The notes under the pieces are model-generated. The model had not been told where the DNA came from. It saw only the letters and a program-made list of their open reading frames with translations, and made no database searches. From Streptomyces sp. F63 (GTDB taxonomy: Bacteria > Actinomycetota > Actinomycetes > Streptomycetales > Streptomycetaceae): 64,000 nt of DNA. The stretch is from positions 266,103 to 330,102 of the forward strand of contig NZ_JAGPXX010000004.1 in assembly GCF_018070345.1 (NCBI RefSeq). The letters run 5' to 3'. The translations under genes were made by a program, and so were the position numbers. Shown one piece after another: positions 17,484-26,747 of the stretch. Position 1 is the stretch's first letter. Every line of letters begins with the position of its first letter.

Positions 17484-19067
17484 TCACTCCTGGATCTTGC
17501 TGATCTCCCAGAAGCGGAAGACGGTGGAGGCGTCCAGCGACCACTCCAGACCGGCGATGTCCCGGTGCGCCACCGCGTACTGCTTGCCCTGCCACAGCGG
17601 CAGCACCGGCAGTTCCTCGGCGACGATGTCCTGCAGCTCGCCGAAGTTCGCGGCGGTGGCGGCGCGGTTGGCCTCGGCGGCGGTGCTCGGGATGAGCTGC
17701 TTCACGATGCGCTTGGACTCGTAGTTGTTGGAGAGGACGTTGCCCTCGCCGAAGAACGGCGCGGTGAAGTTGTCCGGGTCCGGGTAGTCGGGCACCCAGC
17801 CCTTCACGTAGATGCCGTACTCGCCGTTCTTGATGCCCTCCTCGTACTCCTCCAGTTCGACGCTCTTCACGTCGGCGTCGAACAGCCCGCTGGCGTTGAG
17901 CTGCTGGGCGAGCTTCTGGAAGCCGGGGACGGTGCCGGGGCCGTAGCGGGTCGGCGTGGCCCAGAGGGTGATCTTGAGCCGGCCGGTGATGCCCTCCTCG
18001 CGGAGCGCCTCCTCGGCCTTGTCCCGCTGCGGGCGGTCGCCGTAGACGTCGAAGAAGGCGGTGTTGTGGCTGGTGATGCCCGCCGGGACGATCGAGTACA
18101 GCGGCTTGGCGGTGTACTTGTAGACGTCGCGGACCAGTGCGCTGCGGTCGACGAGGTAGGCGATGGCCTTGCGCACGCCGTCCTTGCCGACGACCGGGTG
18201 GTCGACGTTGAAGACCAGGTGCTGGACCTCGGCGCTGGTGCCCTCGATGACCTCCAGGCCGTTCTTCTCGTCGGTCGTGGCGGTCTCCAGCTCGTTGATG
18301 TCCTTGATGGAGAGACCGCGGTAGGCGAGGTCGACCTCGCCCTCGCGCAGGGCGCTCTTCAGGGCGGCCTGGTCGCCGTTGAAGAGCTTCATCGTCATGC
18401 CGGAGTTCTTGACCTTGGCGGGGCCCTTGTAGTCCGGGTTGACGGAGAACTTCGCCTCCTTCTCGGGCGTGTAGGAGTCGAGCTTGTAGACGCCGGAGCC
18501 GATGGCCTTGCCGTCGGTGCGGAGCTTGTCCATCTCGTACTCGCGGTGGTCCACGATCGAGCCGGCGCCGGAGGCGATCTTCATGGGGAAGGTCGCGTCG
18601 GGGAACTTGAGCTTGAAGACGACGGTCTTCTCGTCCGGCGTCTCGACCTTGTCGATCGACGTCAGCATGACGGCCGGGCCGTTCTCGTCGTTGATCTTCA
18701 GCGTCCGGCGGAAGGAGAACGCCACGTCCTTGGACGTCAGGCTGTTGCCGTTGCTGAACTTGAGCCCCTTCTTGAGCTCGCAGCGGTAGACCCTGCTGGC
18801 GCTGTCGTCGAAGCCACAGCGCTCGGCCGCCTCCGGCTGCGGTGTCGTACCGCCCCGGGGGAAGCTCATCAGCGACTGGAAGACGTTGTTGAACAGCAGC
18901 CAGGAGCCGGGGTCGTAGCCGGAAGCCGGGTCGGTGGCCGCGATCTCGTCCGTCATTCCCATGACGATCGGCTCACCCGTGCCGGCCGAGTCGGCGTCCC
19001 CCCCGCCGCAACCGGCCAGCAGCCCCATCGCGATGGGGACCGCGAGCAGGTGATGACGTATCCTCAC
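17484..19067 (-). CDS. ABC transporter peptide-binding lipoprotein (family 5), copy 1
   Basis: This 527-residue extracytoplasmic substrate-binding protein (SBP_bac_5) has a lipobox (LLAVPIAMGLLAGCGGG). The family 5 core includes LKFSNGNSLTSKDVAFSFRR, IGSGVYKLDSYTP, QHLVFNVDHP and VKGWVPDYPDPDNFTAPFF. It should capture oligopeptides or similar ligands for an ABC permease. No permease or ATPase genes are nearby. I start at the GTG at 19067-19065, which has GAGGA at 8-nt spacing and leaves a normal signal peptide; a GTG at 19100 is in frame but lacks a clear ribosome site. The gene lies 63 bp downstream of a homologous copy, and the two products share the YPDPDNFTAPFF block. Confidence 0.9.
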   Translation of the reverse strand: MRIRHHLLAVPIAMGLLAGCGGGDADSAGTGEPIVMGMTDEIAATDPASGYDPGSWLLFNNVFQSLMSFPRGGTTPQPEAAERCGFDDSASRVYRCELKKGLKFSNGNSLTSKDVAFSFRRTLKINDENGPAVMLTSIDKVETPDEKTVVFKLKFPDATFPMKIASGAGSIVDHREYEMDKLRTDGKAIGSGVYKLDSYTPEKEAKFSVNPDYKGPAKVKNSGMTMKLFNGDQAALKSALREGEVDLAYRGLSIKDINELETATTDEKNGLEVIEGTSAEVQHLVFNVDHPVVGKDGVRKAIAYLVDRSALVRDVYKYTAKPLYSIVPAGITSHNTAFFDVYGDRPQRDKAEEALREEGITGRLKITLWATPTRYGPGTVPGFQKLAQQLNASGLFDADVKSVELEEYEEGIKNGEYGIYVKGWVPDYPDPDNFTAPFFGEGNVLSNNYESKRIVKQLIPSTAAEANRAATAANFGELQDIVAEELPVLPLWQGKQYAVAHRDIAGLEWSLDASTVFRFWEISKIQE

Positions 19068-19130
19068 GCGCACATTCCTCACACTCTTCTTGATCGGCAC
19101 CGGCCCCCGTCGGTGCCACGACTGGTCAGG

Positions 19131-20729
19131 TCAGTCGACCGTGCGGCCGAGTTCCCACAGCTGCAGGACCGACGACGAGTTCAGCGCCCATTCCACTCCG
19201 GTGACGGTGTTCCGGGCTGCGACGTACTGCTTGCCCTGCCACAGCGGCAGCAGCGGCACCTCCTCGGCGACGATGTCCTGGACCCGCTCGAAACTCTTGG
19301 TGGCACCGGTCCGCTCCGCCTGCCGCCGGGTCTCCGGGATCAGCCGGCCGTGGATCTCCTCGTTGTCGTACGGACTGTTGAGGAAGTTGTCCTCGGAGAA
19401 GAACGGGGCCGTGAAGTTGTCGGGGTCCGGGAAGTCGGGGAACCAGCCCATACCGTACGCGGCGTACTTGCGCTCGGTCTGGCTGGGGCGGAACGTCTTC
19501 CAGGGAACGCCCTTGATCGTTACGTCGAACAGGCCCGTCCGGTTCAGCTGCTTCTGCAGGGTCTCGAACTCCAGGGCCGTGGCCGGGCCGTAGTGGTCCG
19601 TGGTGTACGTCAGCTCCAGCTTCACCGGGGTGTCGACACCGGCGGAGGCCAGGGTCCTGCGGGCGGCCGCCGGGTCGGGCTCCCCGTACCGGTTGAAGAA
19701 GGAGTTGACGTGCGCGTCGACGCTGCTCGGGATCATGGAGTAGAGCGGCTCGGCGCTGCGCGCGTACACGTCGCGGGCGAGTTCCTGGCGGTCGACGATC
19801 TGTGCGACGGCCCGCCGCACGGCCTTCCGGCCGGCCGTCCGGTGCTCGGTGTCGAAGACGAGGTAGCGGATCTCCTGGCCGGGCATCTCGACGAGTTCGA
19901 TGTCCTCGTCCTCACCCTTCGCCAGCCGGGCGATCTGCTCGGGTGACATGCTGCGGGTCATCATGTCGATCTCGCCGGCCTTGAGGGCCTCCTCCATCGC
20001 CACCGAGTCCCGGAGGATCCGCAGTTCGACCTTCTCGTTCCTGAGCTTGAACTGCCCCTGGTAGTTCCGGTTCCTGGTGAAGGTGATCGACTGGACGGCA
20101 CCGTCCTTCTCCTTCGTCTCCAGGGTGTAGGGGCCGGAGCCGGACACCTCGAAGCCGTCGCGGAGCGCGTCCCGCCGGTAGCTCTGGGAGTCCACGATCG
20201 CGGCGGCGGGGGTGGCGAGCTTGTGCGGGAAGGTCGCGTCCGGCTTCTTGAGGTGGAAGACGACTTCCAGGTCACCGAGGGTCTCGATCCGGTCGATGTT
20301 CGAGATCAGCGAGACCGGCCCGTTGGGATCCTTGATCCTCAGCGTCCGCTCGATCGAGAACTTCACGTCCTCCGCGGTGAGGAGGTTGTCGTTGGAAAAC
20401 TTCAGGCCCTCCCGCAGGGTGCAGCGGTACTGCTCGTTGCGCCGGTCGGAGAAGCCGCACCGGGAGGCCGCCTCGGGGGTCGGCTCGCTGCCGGAGCGGG
20501 GCAGGGCCATCAGCGTCTGGAAACTGTTGCGCAGGACGTTCCAGGAGGCCATCTCATAGGCCAGCGCGGGATCGAAGGGCGCCGGGTTGTCCTCGGTGAC
20601 GATGAACTGGTCCGTGGTGCCGACGACGATCGCCCCGTCCGCCGCCGACCCCGCCGACCCGCCGCAAGCAGCCAGGACCGGCAGCAGCAAGCCGATGGCC
20701 GCCGGCAGCGCCAGAGTCTTGCGATTCAT
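19131..20729 (-). CDS. ABC transporter peptide-binding lipoprotein (family 5), copy 2
   Basis: This 532-residue protein begins MNRKTLALPAAIGLLLPVLAACGG, a lipoprotein signal with lipid Cys near 22. The family 5 core includes LKFSNDNLLTAEDVKFSIER, GSGPYTLETKEKD, IRYLVFDTEHRT and WFPDFPDPDNFTAPFF. It is clearly paralogous to the downstream copy (17484-19067), most closely in the C-terminal lobe, suggesting tandem duplication and divergence of ligand. AGGAGACCCCCGACG precedes the ATG at 20729. No membrane or ATPase component is in the window, so both may share a remote transporter or act as ligand sensors. The intergenic gap of 63 bp implies a single transcript. Confidence 0.9.
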   Translation of the reverse strand: MNRKTLALPAAIGLLLPVLAACGGSAGSAADGAIVVGTTDQFIVTEDNPAPFDPALAYEMASWNVLRNSFQTLMALPRSGSEPTPEAASRCGFSDRRNEQYRCTLREGLKFSNDNLLTAEDVKFSIERTLRIKDPNGPVSLISNIDRIETLGDLEVVFHLKKPDATFPHKLATPAAAIVDSQSYRRDALRDGFEVSGSGPYTLETKEKDGAVQSITFTRNRNYQGQFKLRNEKVELRILRDSVAMEEALKAGEIDMMTRSMSPEQIARLAKGEDEDIELVEMPGQEIRYLVFDTEHRTAGRKAVRRAVAQIVDRQELARDVYARSAEPLYSMIPSSVDAHVNSFFNRYGEPDPAAARRTLASAGVDTPVKLELTYTTDHYGPATALEFETLQKQLNRTGLFDVTIKGVPWKTFRPSQTERKYAAYGMGWFPDFPDPDNFTAPFFSEDNFLNSPYDNEEIHGRLIPETRRQAERTGATKSFERVQDIVAEEVPLLPLWQGKQYVAARNTVTGVEWALNSSSVLQLWELGRTVD

Positions 20730-21150
20730 CGTCGGGGGTCTCCTGCATTGCGATCCGTCCCGGGGACCATACCGACGTGGGCACCGCTGGTCACAGGGGC
20801 TGTGGTGAAGTTCTGGCGAAACATTAGTCCGCGCCGCCAGGGATGCTGGAACGGGGCGAAGTTGACGCCTCATAACACACTGATAACAGCCGCGGTCCGT
20901 CCACTATCCGGACGCCGGAATGATTGCCGCGTTCACCGACCTATGGGGACAGAAAGGTGCGCATGCGGGCCGCCCCGCCCCTCGGAGAACACCCTTGCCC
21001 GCCCCTGTCGACCGGCGGGGGCGTGAGAAAGGTCACGTCATGGATTTCCGGTGGGATCACCGGGAATTCCCGCGCGCATTCGTCACGGAAAATGACCGGA
21101 CGGGCGCCGACGGTCGTCTTCTTTCCGCCGCCATACGCACCGTGTGCGGT
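20730..21150. other. 421-bp non-coding region upstream of the tandem lipoproteins
   Basis: No gene is supported here; open frames are shadows of low-quality composition. Relative to its surroundings it has AT-richer stretches (about 20815-20930, ATTAGTCCGCG and ATAACACACTGATAACAG), which is where I would place the promoter of the lipoprotein pair. I cannot assign precise hexamers. Confidence 0.4.
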
Positions 21151-21855
21151 TCAGTGCATTCCCGTGATCAATCCGTGCAGAAAGGGGAGGTCGACTTCTT
21201 CGAGGGAACTGACCACCGTACGCCGCGGCGCCGGTGCGACCGATGCCACGGACGGCACCACCACCACCGGGCAGCCCGCCGCCTCCGCCGCCGCCACCCC
21301 CGTCGGGGTGTCCTCGACCACCGCACAGCGGGCCGGGTCCACCCCCAGCTTGGCGGCAGCCGTCAGATACGGGTCGGGGTGCGGCTTCGTCCGCTCCAGC
21401 TCGTCCCCGGCCAGGGTGAGGTCGAAGTGGCCGGCCCCGACCGACTCCAGGACCCGGTCGATGATCCGCCGGTGCGAGGCGGAGACCAGCGCGGTCGGCA
21501 CCCGGTGCGCGGCCAGTTCGGCCAGCAGCCGGGCCGCCCCGGGCATCAGCGGCACACCGCGGCCGATCATCTCCTCGAAGCGGTCGTTGAGGAGCACGGA
21601 CAGCTCCGGGACGGTGATGTCGGCGCCGGTGGCCTCGATGAGGTAGCGGGCACTGCGGCTCATCGGGCCGCCGATCACCACCTCGCGGTGGTGATCGTGG
21701 AGGATGTGGCCGAGTTCGGCGAAGACCTCCACCTCGGCGTCCCACCAGAAGCCCTCGGTCTCGACGAGCGTGCCGTCCATGTCGAGCAGTACGGCCTGCA
21801 GGGTGGTGGACCCCTCGGCCGTCCGGGTGCCGAGCGCGGGGATGCTGCTGGTCAT
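21151..21855 (-). CDS. HAD-superfamily phosphatase (beta-phosphoglucomutase-like)
   Basis: This 234-residue protein has motif I LLDMDGTLVETEG (nucleophile and acid/base Asp, about 19-31). Motif II is TALVSASHR, the motif III Lys lies in ELERTKPHPDPYL, and motif IV is CAVVEDTPTGVAAAEAAG. The helical cap after motif I marks subfamily I, which includes beta-phosphoglucomutase and phosphoglycolate phosphatases. The substrate cannot be read from sequence. The ATG at 21855-21853 follows GAGAGGGGCAAGG. The longer open frame adds 38 Arg-rich codons that I reject. It is transcribed in the same direction as metH, 137 bp downstream of it. Confidence 0.9.
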   Translation of the reverse strand: MTSSIPALGTRTAEGSTTLQAVLLDMDGTLVETEGFWWDAEVEVFAELGHILHDHHREVVIGGPMSRSARYLIEATGADITVPELSVLLNDRFEEMIGRGVPLMPGAARLLAELAAHRVPTALVSASHRRIIDRVLESVGAGHFDLTLAGDELERTKPHPDPYLTAAAKLGVDPARCAVVEDTPTGVAAAEAAGCPVVVVPSVASVAPAPRRTVVSSLEEVDLPFLHGLITGMH

Positions 21856-21992
21856 CCTTGCCCCTCTCGTGAAAGGTCGCCCGGCCGTGCCGGACCGACC
21901 AGTGTACGTCGAGCCGCTACGGAGCGTCGTGGCGAGCGCCCGGCGCCGCTCCGGGGGGCCTGCCCGCACGGGGCCGGACCGCGCCGCCCGCG

Positions 21993-24900
21993 CTACCGGG
22001 CGTTGAAGTACTTGGCCTCGGGGTGGTGGATCACGATGGCGTCGGTGGACTGCTCGGGGTGGAGCTGGAACTCCTCGGAGAGCTCGACGCCGATCCGGCC
22101 GGGCTCCAGCAGCTCGGCGATCTTCGCCCGGTCCTCCAGGTCGGGGCAGGCGCCGTAGCCGAGGGAGAAGCGTGCGCCGCGGTACTTGAGCGCGAACATG
22201 TCCTCCATGGCCGCGGGGTCCTCCCCGGCGAAGCCCAGCTCGGCGCGGACCCGGGCGTGCCAGTACTCGGCCAGGGCCTCGGCCAGCTGGACCGAGAGGC
22301 CGTGGAGTTCGAGGTAGTCGCGGTAGGCGTCGGCGGCGAAGAGCTTGGCCGTCTCCTCACCGATCCGGGAACCGACGGTGACGACCTGCAGGCCGACCAC
22401 ATCGGTCTCCCCCGACTCCTCCGGGCGGAAGAAGTCCGCCAGGCACAGCCGGCGGCCGCGGCGCTGCCGGGGGAAGGTGAAGCGGGTGCGCTCCGTGCCG
22501 TCCTCCCGCAGGATGATCAGGTCGTCGCCCTTGGAGACGCAGGGGAAGTAGCCGTGGACGACGGCGGCCTCCAGCAGGTTCTCCGTCTGGAGCCGGTCGA
22601 GCCAGCCGCGCAGCCGGGGCCGGCCCTCGCGCTCCACCAGCTCCTCGTACGTGGGGCCCTCGCCGGTGCGGGACTGCTTGAGCCCCCACTGCCCCTTGAA
22701 GAGCGCGCCCTCGTCCAGCCAGGAGGCGTACTCCTTGAGCTGGATGCCCTTGACCACCCGGGTGCCCCAGAACGGCGGGGTGGGCACGGGGTTGTCGGTG
22801 GCGACGTCGGACCGGACGCCCTCCCCCGGCTCGGGTTCGCTGATCTCCAGGTCGCGCCGGGGGACCCGGCGCTGCCGCAGTTCGGGCAGGGCGGCGCCGG
22901 GCACGCCGCGTTTGACGGCGATCAGGGCGTCCATCAGCCGCAGCCCCTCGAAGGCGTCGCGGGCGTAGCGGACCTCGCCCTCGTAGATCTCGTGGAGGTC
23001 CTGCTCGACGTAGGCGCGGGTGAGGGCCGCGCCGCCGAGGATGACGGGATAGTCGGCGGCCAGCTTGCGCTGGTTGAGCTCCTCCAGGTTCTCCTTCATG
23101 ATCACGGTGGACTTGACCAGGAGACCCGACATGCCGATGACGTCGGCCCGGTGTTCCCGGGCCGCCTCCAGGATCGCGGAGACCGGCTGCTTGATACCGA
23201 GGTTGACGACGGTGTAGCCGTTGTTGGAGAGGATGATGTCGACCAGGTTCTTGCCGATGTCGTGGACGTCACCGCGGACGGTGGCCAGCACGATGGTGCC
23301 CTTGCCCTCCTCGCCCTCGACCTTCTCCATGTGCGGCTCGAGGTGGGCCACCGCCGCCTTCATGACCTCGGCGGACTGCAGCACGAACGGCAGCTGCATC
23401 TGGCCGGATCCGAACAGTTCCCCCACGACTTTCATACCGGCGAGCAGCGTGTCGTTGACGATCTCCAGGGCGGGGCGCTCCCGCAGGGCCTCGTCGAGGT
23501 CGGCCTCCAGGCCGTTGCGCTCGCCGTCGATGATGCGGCGCTGCAGGCGCTCGTCCACCGGGAGGGCGGCCAGTTCCTCGGCCCGGCCGGCCTTCATCGA
23601 CTTGGTGTCCACGCCCTCGAAGAGCTCCAGGAACCGCTGCAGGGGGTCATAGCCCTCCCGGCGGCGGTCGTGGATCAGGTCGAGGGCGACCTCGCGCTGC
23701 TCCTCGTCCAGCCGGGCGATGGGCAGGATCTTGGAGGCGTGGACGATGGCGGAGTCGAGGCCGGCCTTGACGCACTCGTCCAGGAAGACGCTGTTGAGCA
23801 CGGCGCGCGCGGCCGGGTTGAGCCCGAACGAGATGTTCGACAGGCCGAGGGTGGTCTGGACGTCCGGGTGGCGGCGCTTGAGTTCGCGGATGGCCTCGAT
23901 GGTGGCCAGGCCGTCCTTGCGGGACTCCTCCTGGCCGGTGGCGATGGTGAAGGTGAGGCAGTCGATGAGGATGTCGCTCTTGTGCACGCCCCAGGTGCCG
24001 GTGAGGTCGGCGATCAGGCGCTCGGCGACGGCGACCTTGTGCTCGGGGGTGCGGGCCTGGCCCTCCTCGTCGATGGTCAGGGCGATCAGCGCCGCGCCGT
24101 GCTCCACCGCGAGCCGGGTGATCTTCGCGAAGCGCGACTCCGGTCCGTCGCCGTCCTCGTAGTTGACGGAGTTGATGACGGCGCGGCCGCCGAGCTTCTC
24201 CAGTCCGGCCCGGATCACGGCCGGTTCCGTGGAGTCCAGCACCAGCGGGAGGGTGGAGGCGGTGGCGAAGCGGCCGGCGATCTCCGCCATGTCGGCGACG
24301 CCGTCCCGGCCGACGTAGTCCACGCACACGTCCAGCAGGTGGGCGCCCTCGCGGATCTGCTCCCGGGCCATCTCCACGCAGTCGTCCCAGCGGCCGTCCA
24401 GCATGGCCTCGCGGAACTTCTTCGAGCCGTTGGCGTTGGTGCGCTCCCCGATGGCCAGATACGCCGTGTCCTGCCGGAACGGCACGCTCTGGTAGAGGGA
24501 GGCCGCTCCCGGCTCGGGGCGCGGATCGCGCGGGGCGGGGGTCAGGTCCCGGACCCGTTCGACGACCTGGCGCAGATGCTCGGGTGTGGTGCCGCAGCAG
24601 CCGCCGACCAGGGAGAGCCCGTATTCGCGGACGAAGGTCTCCTGCGCGTCGGCCAGCTCGGCCGGCGTGAGCGGGTAGTGGGCGCCGTCCTTGCCCAGCA
24701 CGGGCAGCCCGGCGTTGGGCATACAGGACAGCGGGACCCGGGAGTGGCGGGCCAGATGGCGCAGGTGTTCGCTCATCTCGGCCGGGCCGGTGGCGCAGTT
24801 CAGGCCGATCATGTCGATGCCCAGCGGTTCCAGGGCGGTGAGTGCCGCGCCGATCTCGGAGCCCAGCAGCATGGTGCCGGTGGTCTCCACCGTCACGGAG

Positions 24901-25502
24901 ACGATCACGGGGAGGTCGGTCCCGGTCTCCCGGAGCGCGTGCTTGGCGCCGATGACCGCGGCCTTGGTCTGCAGCAGGTCCTGGGTGGTCTCCACCAGGA
25001 GGGCGTCGGCGCCGCCGGCGATCATGCCCGCGGCGTTCCGCTGGTAGGCGTCGCGCAGGACGTCGTAGGGGGCGTGGCCGAGGGTGGGCAGCTTGGTGCC
25101 GGGGCCCATCGAGCCCAGGACCCAGCGAAGGCGGCCGTCCCCGGCGGTGAAGGCGTCGGCCGTCTCGCGCGCGATCCGCACCCCGGCCTCGGAGAGCTCG
25201 AAGATCCGGTCGGCGATGTCGTACTCGGCCAGCGCGGCGTGGTTGGCCCCGAAGGTGTTGGTCTCCACGCAGTCCACCCCGGCCGCGAAGTAGGCCTCAT
25301 GGACGGAGCGCACGATGTCGGGGCGGGTGACGTTCAGGATCTCGTTGCAGCCCTCCAGCTGCTCGAAGTCCTCCAGGGTCGGCTCCTGTGCCTGGAGCAT
25401 GGTGCCCATCGCCCCGTCGGCCACGACCACGCGGGTGGCGAGCGCCTCCCTCAGGGCGGCGACGCGGTCGGTGCTGCTCGTCGATGGCTGGATCGAGCCC
25501 AT
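21993..25502 (-). CDS. metH: Cobalamin-dependent methionine synthase MetH
   Basis: This 1169-residue, four-module enzyme transfers the methyl group of 5-methyl-THF to homocysteine through B12. The homocysteine domain is at about 1-330, with zinc cysteines NCATG and GGCCGTTPEH. The pterin-binding domain follows (about 345-610, AIGERTNANGSKKFREAM). The cap and B12 domain are at about 640-890; RGDVHDIGKNLV contains the lower-axial His. The reactivation domain is C-terminal (about 910-1169), with the SAM-binding block YRGARFSLGYGACPDLEDR. All modules and key residues are present and the length is normal. The ATG at 25502 gives MGSIQPSTSSTDRV. I saw no cobalamin-riboswitch signature in the 230 bp upstream. 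Confidence 0.97.
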   Translation of the reverse strand: MGSIQPSTSSTDRVAALREALATRVVVADGAMGTMLQAQEPTLEDFEQLEGCNEILNVTRPDIVRSVHEAYFAAGVDCVETNTFGANHAALAEYDIADRIFELSEAGVRIARETADAFTAGDGRLRWVLGSMGPGTKLPTLGHAPYDVLRDAYQRNAAGMIAGGADALLVETTQDLLQTKAAVIGAKHALRETGTDLPVIVSVTVETTGTMLLGSEIGAALTALEPLGIDMIGLNCATGPAEMSEHLRHLARHSRVPLSCMPNAGLPVLGKDGAHYPLTPAELADAQETFVREYGLSLVGGCCGTTPEHLRQVVERVRDLTPAPRDPRPEPGAASLYQSVPFRQDTAYLAIGERTNANGSKKFREAMLDGRWDDCVEMAREQIREGAHLLDVCVDYVGRDGVADMAEIAGRFATASTLPLVLDSTEPAVIRAGLEKLGGRAVINSVNYEDGDGPESRFAKITRLAVEHGAALIALTIDEEGQARTPEHKVAVAERLIADLTGTWGVHKSDILIDCLTFTIATGQEESRKDGLATIEAIRELKRRHPDVQTTLGLSNISFGLNPAARAVLNSVFLDECVKAGLDSAIVHASKILPIARLDEEQREVALDLIHDRRREGYDPLQRFLELFEGVDTKSMKAGRAEELAALPVDERLQRRIIDGERNGLEADLDEALRERPALEIVNDTLLAGMKVVGELFGSGQMQLPFVLQSAEVMKAAVAHLEPHMEKVEGEEGKGTIVLATVRGDVHDIGKNLVDIILSNNGYTVVNLGIKQPVSAILEAAREHRADVIGMSGLLVKSTVIMKENLEELNQRKLAADYPVILGGAALTRAYVEQDLHEIYEGEVRYARDAFEGLRLMDALIAVKRGVPGAALPELRQRRVPRRDLEISEPEPGEGVRSDVATDNPVPTPPFWGTRVVKGIQLKEYASWLDEGALFKGQWGLKQSRTGEGPTYEELVEREGRPRLRGWLDRLQTENLLEAAVVHGYFPCVSKGDDLIILREDGTERTRFTFPRQRRGRRLCLADFFRPEESGETDVVGLQVVTVGSRIGEETAKLFAADAYRDYLELHGLSVQLAEALAEYWHARVRAELGFAGEDPAAMEDMFALKYRGARFSLGYGACPDLEDRAKIAELLEPGRIGVELSEEFQLHPEQSTDAIVIHHPEAKYFNAR

Positions 25503-25701
25503 GGAAAACTCCCTGAGGTGCGACGGCTGTCGGCTTTACGCCCTCCCTGCGAAGAACGCACCCGGCCAGCGTAGCCGTGATGGGGCCCGGTCTCCGGAGT
25601 GTTTCAGTGGGCGGACTATGTTCCGGCCATGTGCCGGCCGAAGGATCCCGCCGGCTGCTTCCGGCAAGCTACCCGGGGTCGGCATAGGCCGATACTGTTC
25701 A

Positions 25702-25722
25702 GCATTGCCGAATCCGTAACGA
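25702..25722 (+). promoter_or_regulatory. Candidate GylR operator in front of gylR
   Basis: This 21-bp element (GCATTGCCGAA followed by TCCGTAACGA) matches the element at 26608-26628 upstream of glpF in 17 of 21 positions. It ends 13 bp before the gylR ATG and touches the ribosome-binding region, a good place for autorepression. Its recurrence before the two transcription units of this locus makes GylR the obvious ligand. This is inference, not binding data. Confidence 0.6.
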
Positions 25723-25735
25723 TGGAGGTTGCCCG

Positions 25736-26500
25736 ATGGCTCGGACCATCCAGTCCCTGGAGCGGGCCGCGGCGATGCTGCGGCTCCTGGCGGGCGGCGA
25801 GCGCCGGCTCGGCCTGTCCGAGGTGGCCGCCGCGCTGGGACTGGCCAAGGGCACCGCGCACGGCATCCTCCGCACGCTCCAGCAGGAGGGCTTCGTCGAG
25901 CAGGACCCGGCCTCGGGCCGCTATCAGCTCGGCGCCGAGATGCTGCGGCTGGGCCAGAGCTATCTGGACGTCAACGAACTGCGGGCGCGGGCCCTGGTGT
26001 GGACCGACGACCTGGCGCGGTCCAGCGGGGAGAGCGTCCACCTGGGGGTGCTGCACCAGAGCGGCGTGCTCATCGTGCACCACGTCTTCCGGCCGGACGA
26101 CAGCCGGCAGGTCCTGGAGGTCGGGGCCATGCAGCCGCTGCACAGCACGGCGCTGGGCAAGGTGCTGGCGGCCTACGACCCGGTGGCGCACGCCGAGGCC
26201 GTGGAGGGCGCCAAGGAGGCCTTCACGGACCGCACGGTCACCGGGGCCGAGGAGTTCGAGGCCCTTCTCGACCTCACCCGGGCCCGGGGCTGGGCCTCGG
26301 ACATCGAGGAGACCTGGGCCGGGGTGGCCTCCGTGGCCGCGCCCATCCACAACCGGCGGCGGATGCCCGTCGGCGCGGTCGGCGTCACCGGAGCGGTGGA
26401 GCGGGTCTGCGACGGCACCGAGCTGCGATCGCGGCTGGTCGCGGCGGTACGGGACTGCGCCCGGGCAGTCTCCCGGGACCTCGGCGCCGGGCGATTCTGA
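25736..26500 (+). CDS. gylR: IclR-family glycerol operon regulator GylR
   Basis: This 254-residue protein has an N-terminal winged HTH (about 5-70: SLERAAAMLRLLAGGERRLG, then GLAKGTAHGILRTLQQEGFV) and a C-terminal IclR effector domain (about 80-250). In Streptomyces, GylR represses the gylCAB(X) glycerol genes and its own gene, with induction by glycerol or glycerol-3-phosphate. The gene order gylR-glpF-glpK-glpD here is that of the known gyl locus. The ATG at 25736 has GGAGG seven bases upstream. A conserved 21-bp element precedes both gylR and glpF (see operator entries). Confidence 0.93.
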   Translation: MARTIQSLERAAAMLRLLAGGERRLGLSEVAAALGLAKGTAHGILRTLQQEGFVEQDPASGRYQLGAEMLRLGQSYLDVNELRARALVWTDDLARSSGESVHLGVLHQSGVLIVHHVFRPDDSRQVLEVGAMQPLHSTALGKVLAAYDPVAHAEAVEGAKEAFTDRTVTGAEEFEALLDLTRARGWASDIEETWAGVASVAAPIHNRRRMPVGAVGVTGAVERVCDGTELRSRLVAAVRDCARAVSRDLGAGRF

Positions 26501-26607
26501 ACACCCTCTGTCACCCTTGCTCTACGCACTGGTCGAATCGGCGGCTTTTTCGTTCGCGGACTCTTGACGTGCTGGGACCCGTGAAGAAAACTGCCGTTCT
26601 CCGGTCG

Positions 26608-26628
26608 GCATTGTCGAACACCTAACGA
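26608..26628 (+). promoter_or_regulatory. Candidate GylR operator in front of glpF
   Basis: The element reads GCATTGTCGAA then CACCTAACGA and lies 119 bp upstream of the glpF GTG. It is the partner of 25702-25722. It also contains the inverted half-sites TTGTCG and CGACAA (26611-26616 and 26626-26631). The 247-bp gylR-glpF gap otherwise holds only promoter sequence, including an AT-rich stretch at 26629-26640. Confidence 0.62.
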
Positions 26629-26747
26629 CAATATTGATCACGGTGCCGCCAACGGCCGACCGGTGACCGCCCTCACCGAGGGCACGGGCCACGGGTGGGA
26701 CCCCGGGGCCCGCCGTGCCCCCCTGGACAAGGACAAAGGAGTCGCGG

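Noticed and set aside
22023..25574. Plus-strand frame of over 1,100 codons opposite metH
   Set aside because: High GC makes the antisense frame free of stops; metH on the other strand has every catalytic motif.
25503..25735. Cobalamin riboswitch upstream of metH
   Set aside because: No B12-box-like GCCACTG or conserved pairing was found in this stretch by eye.
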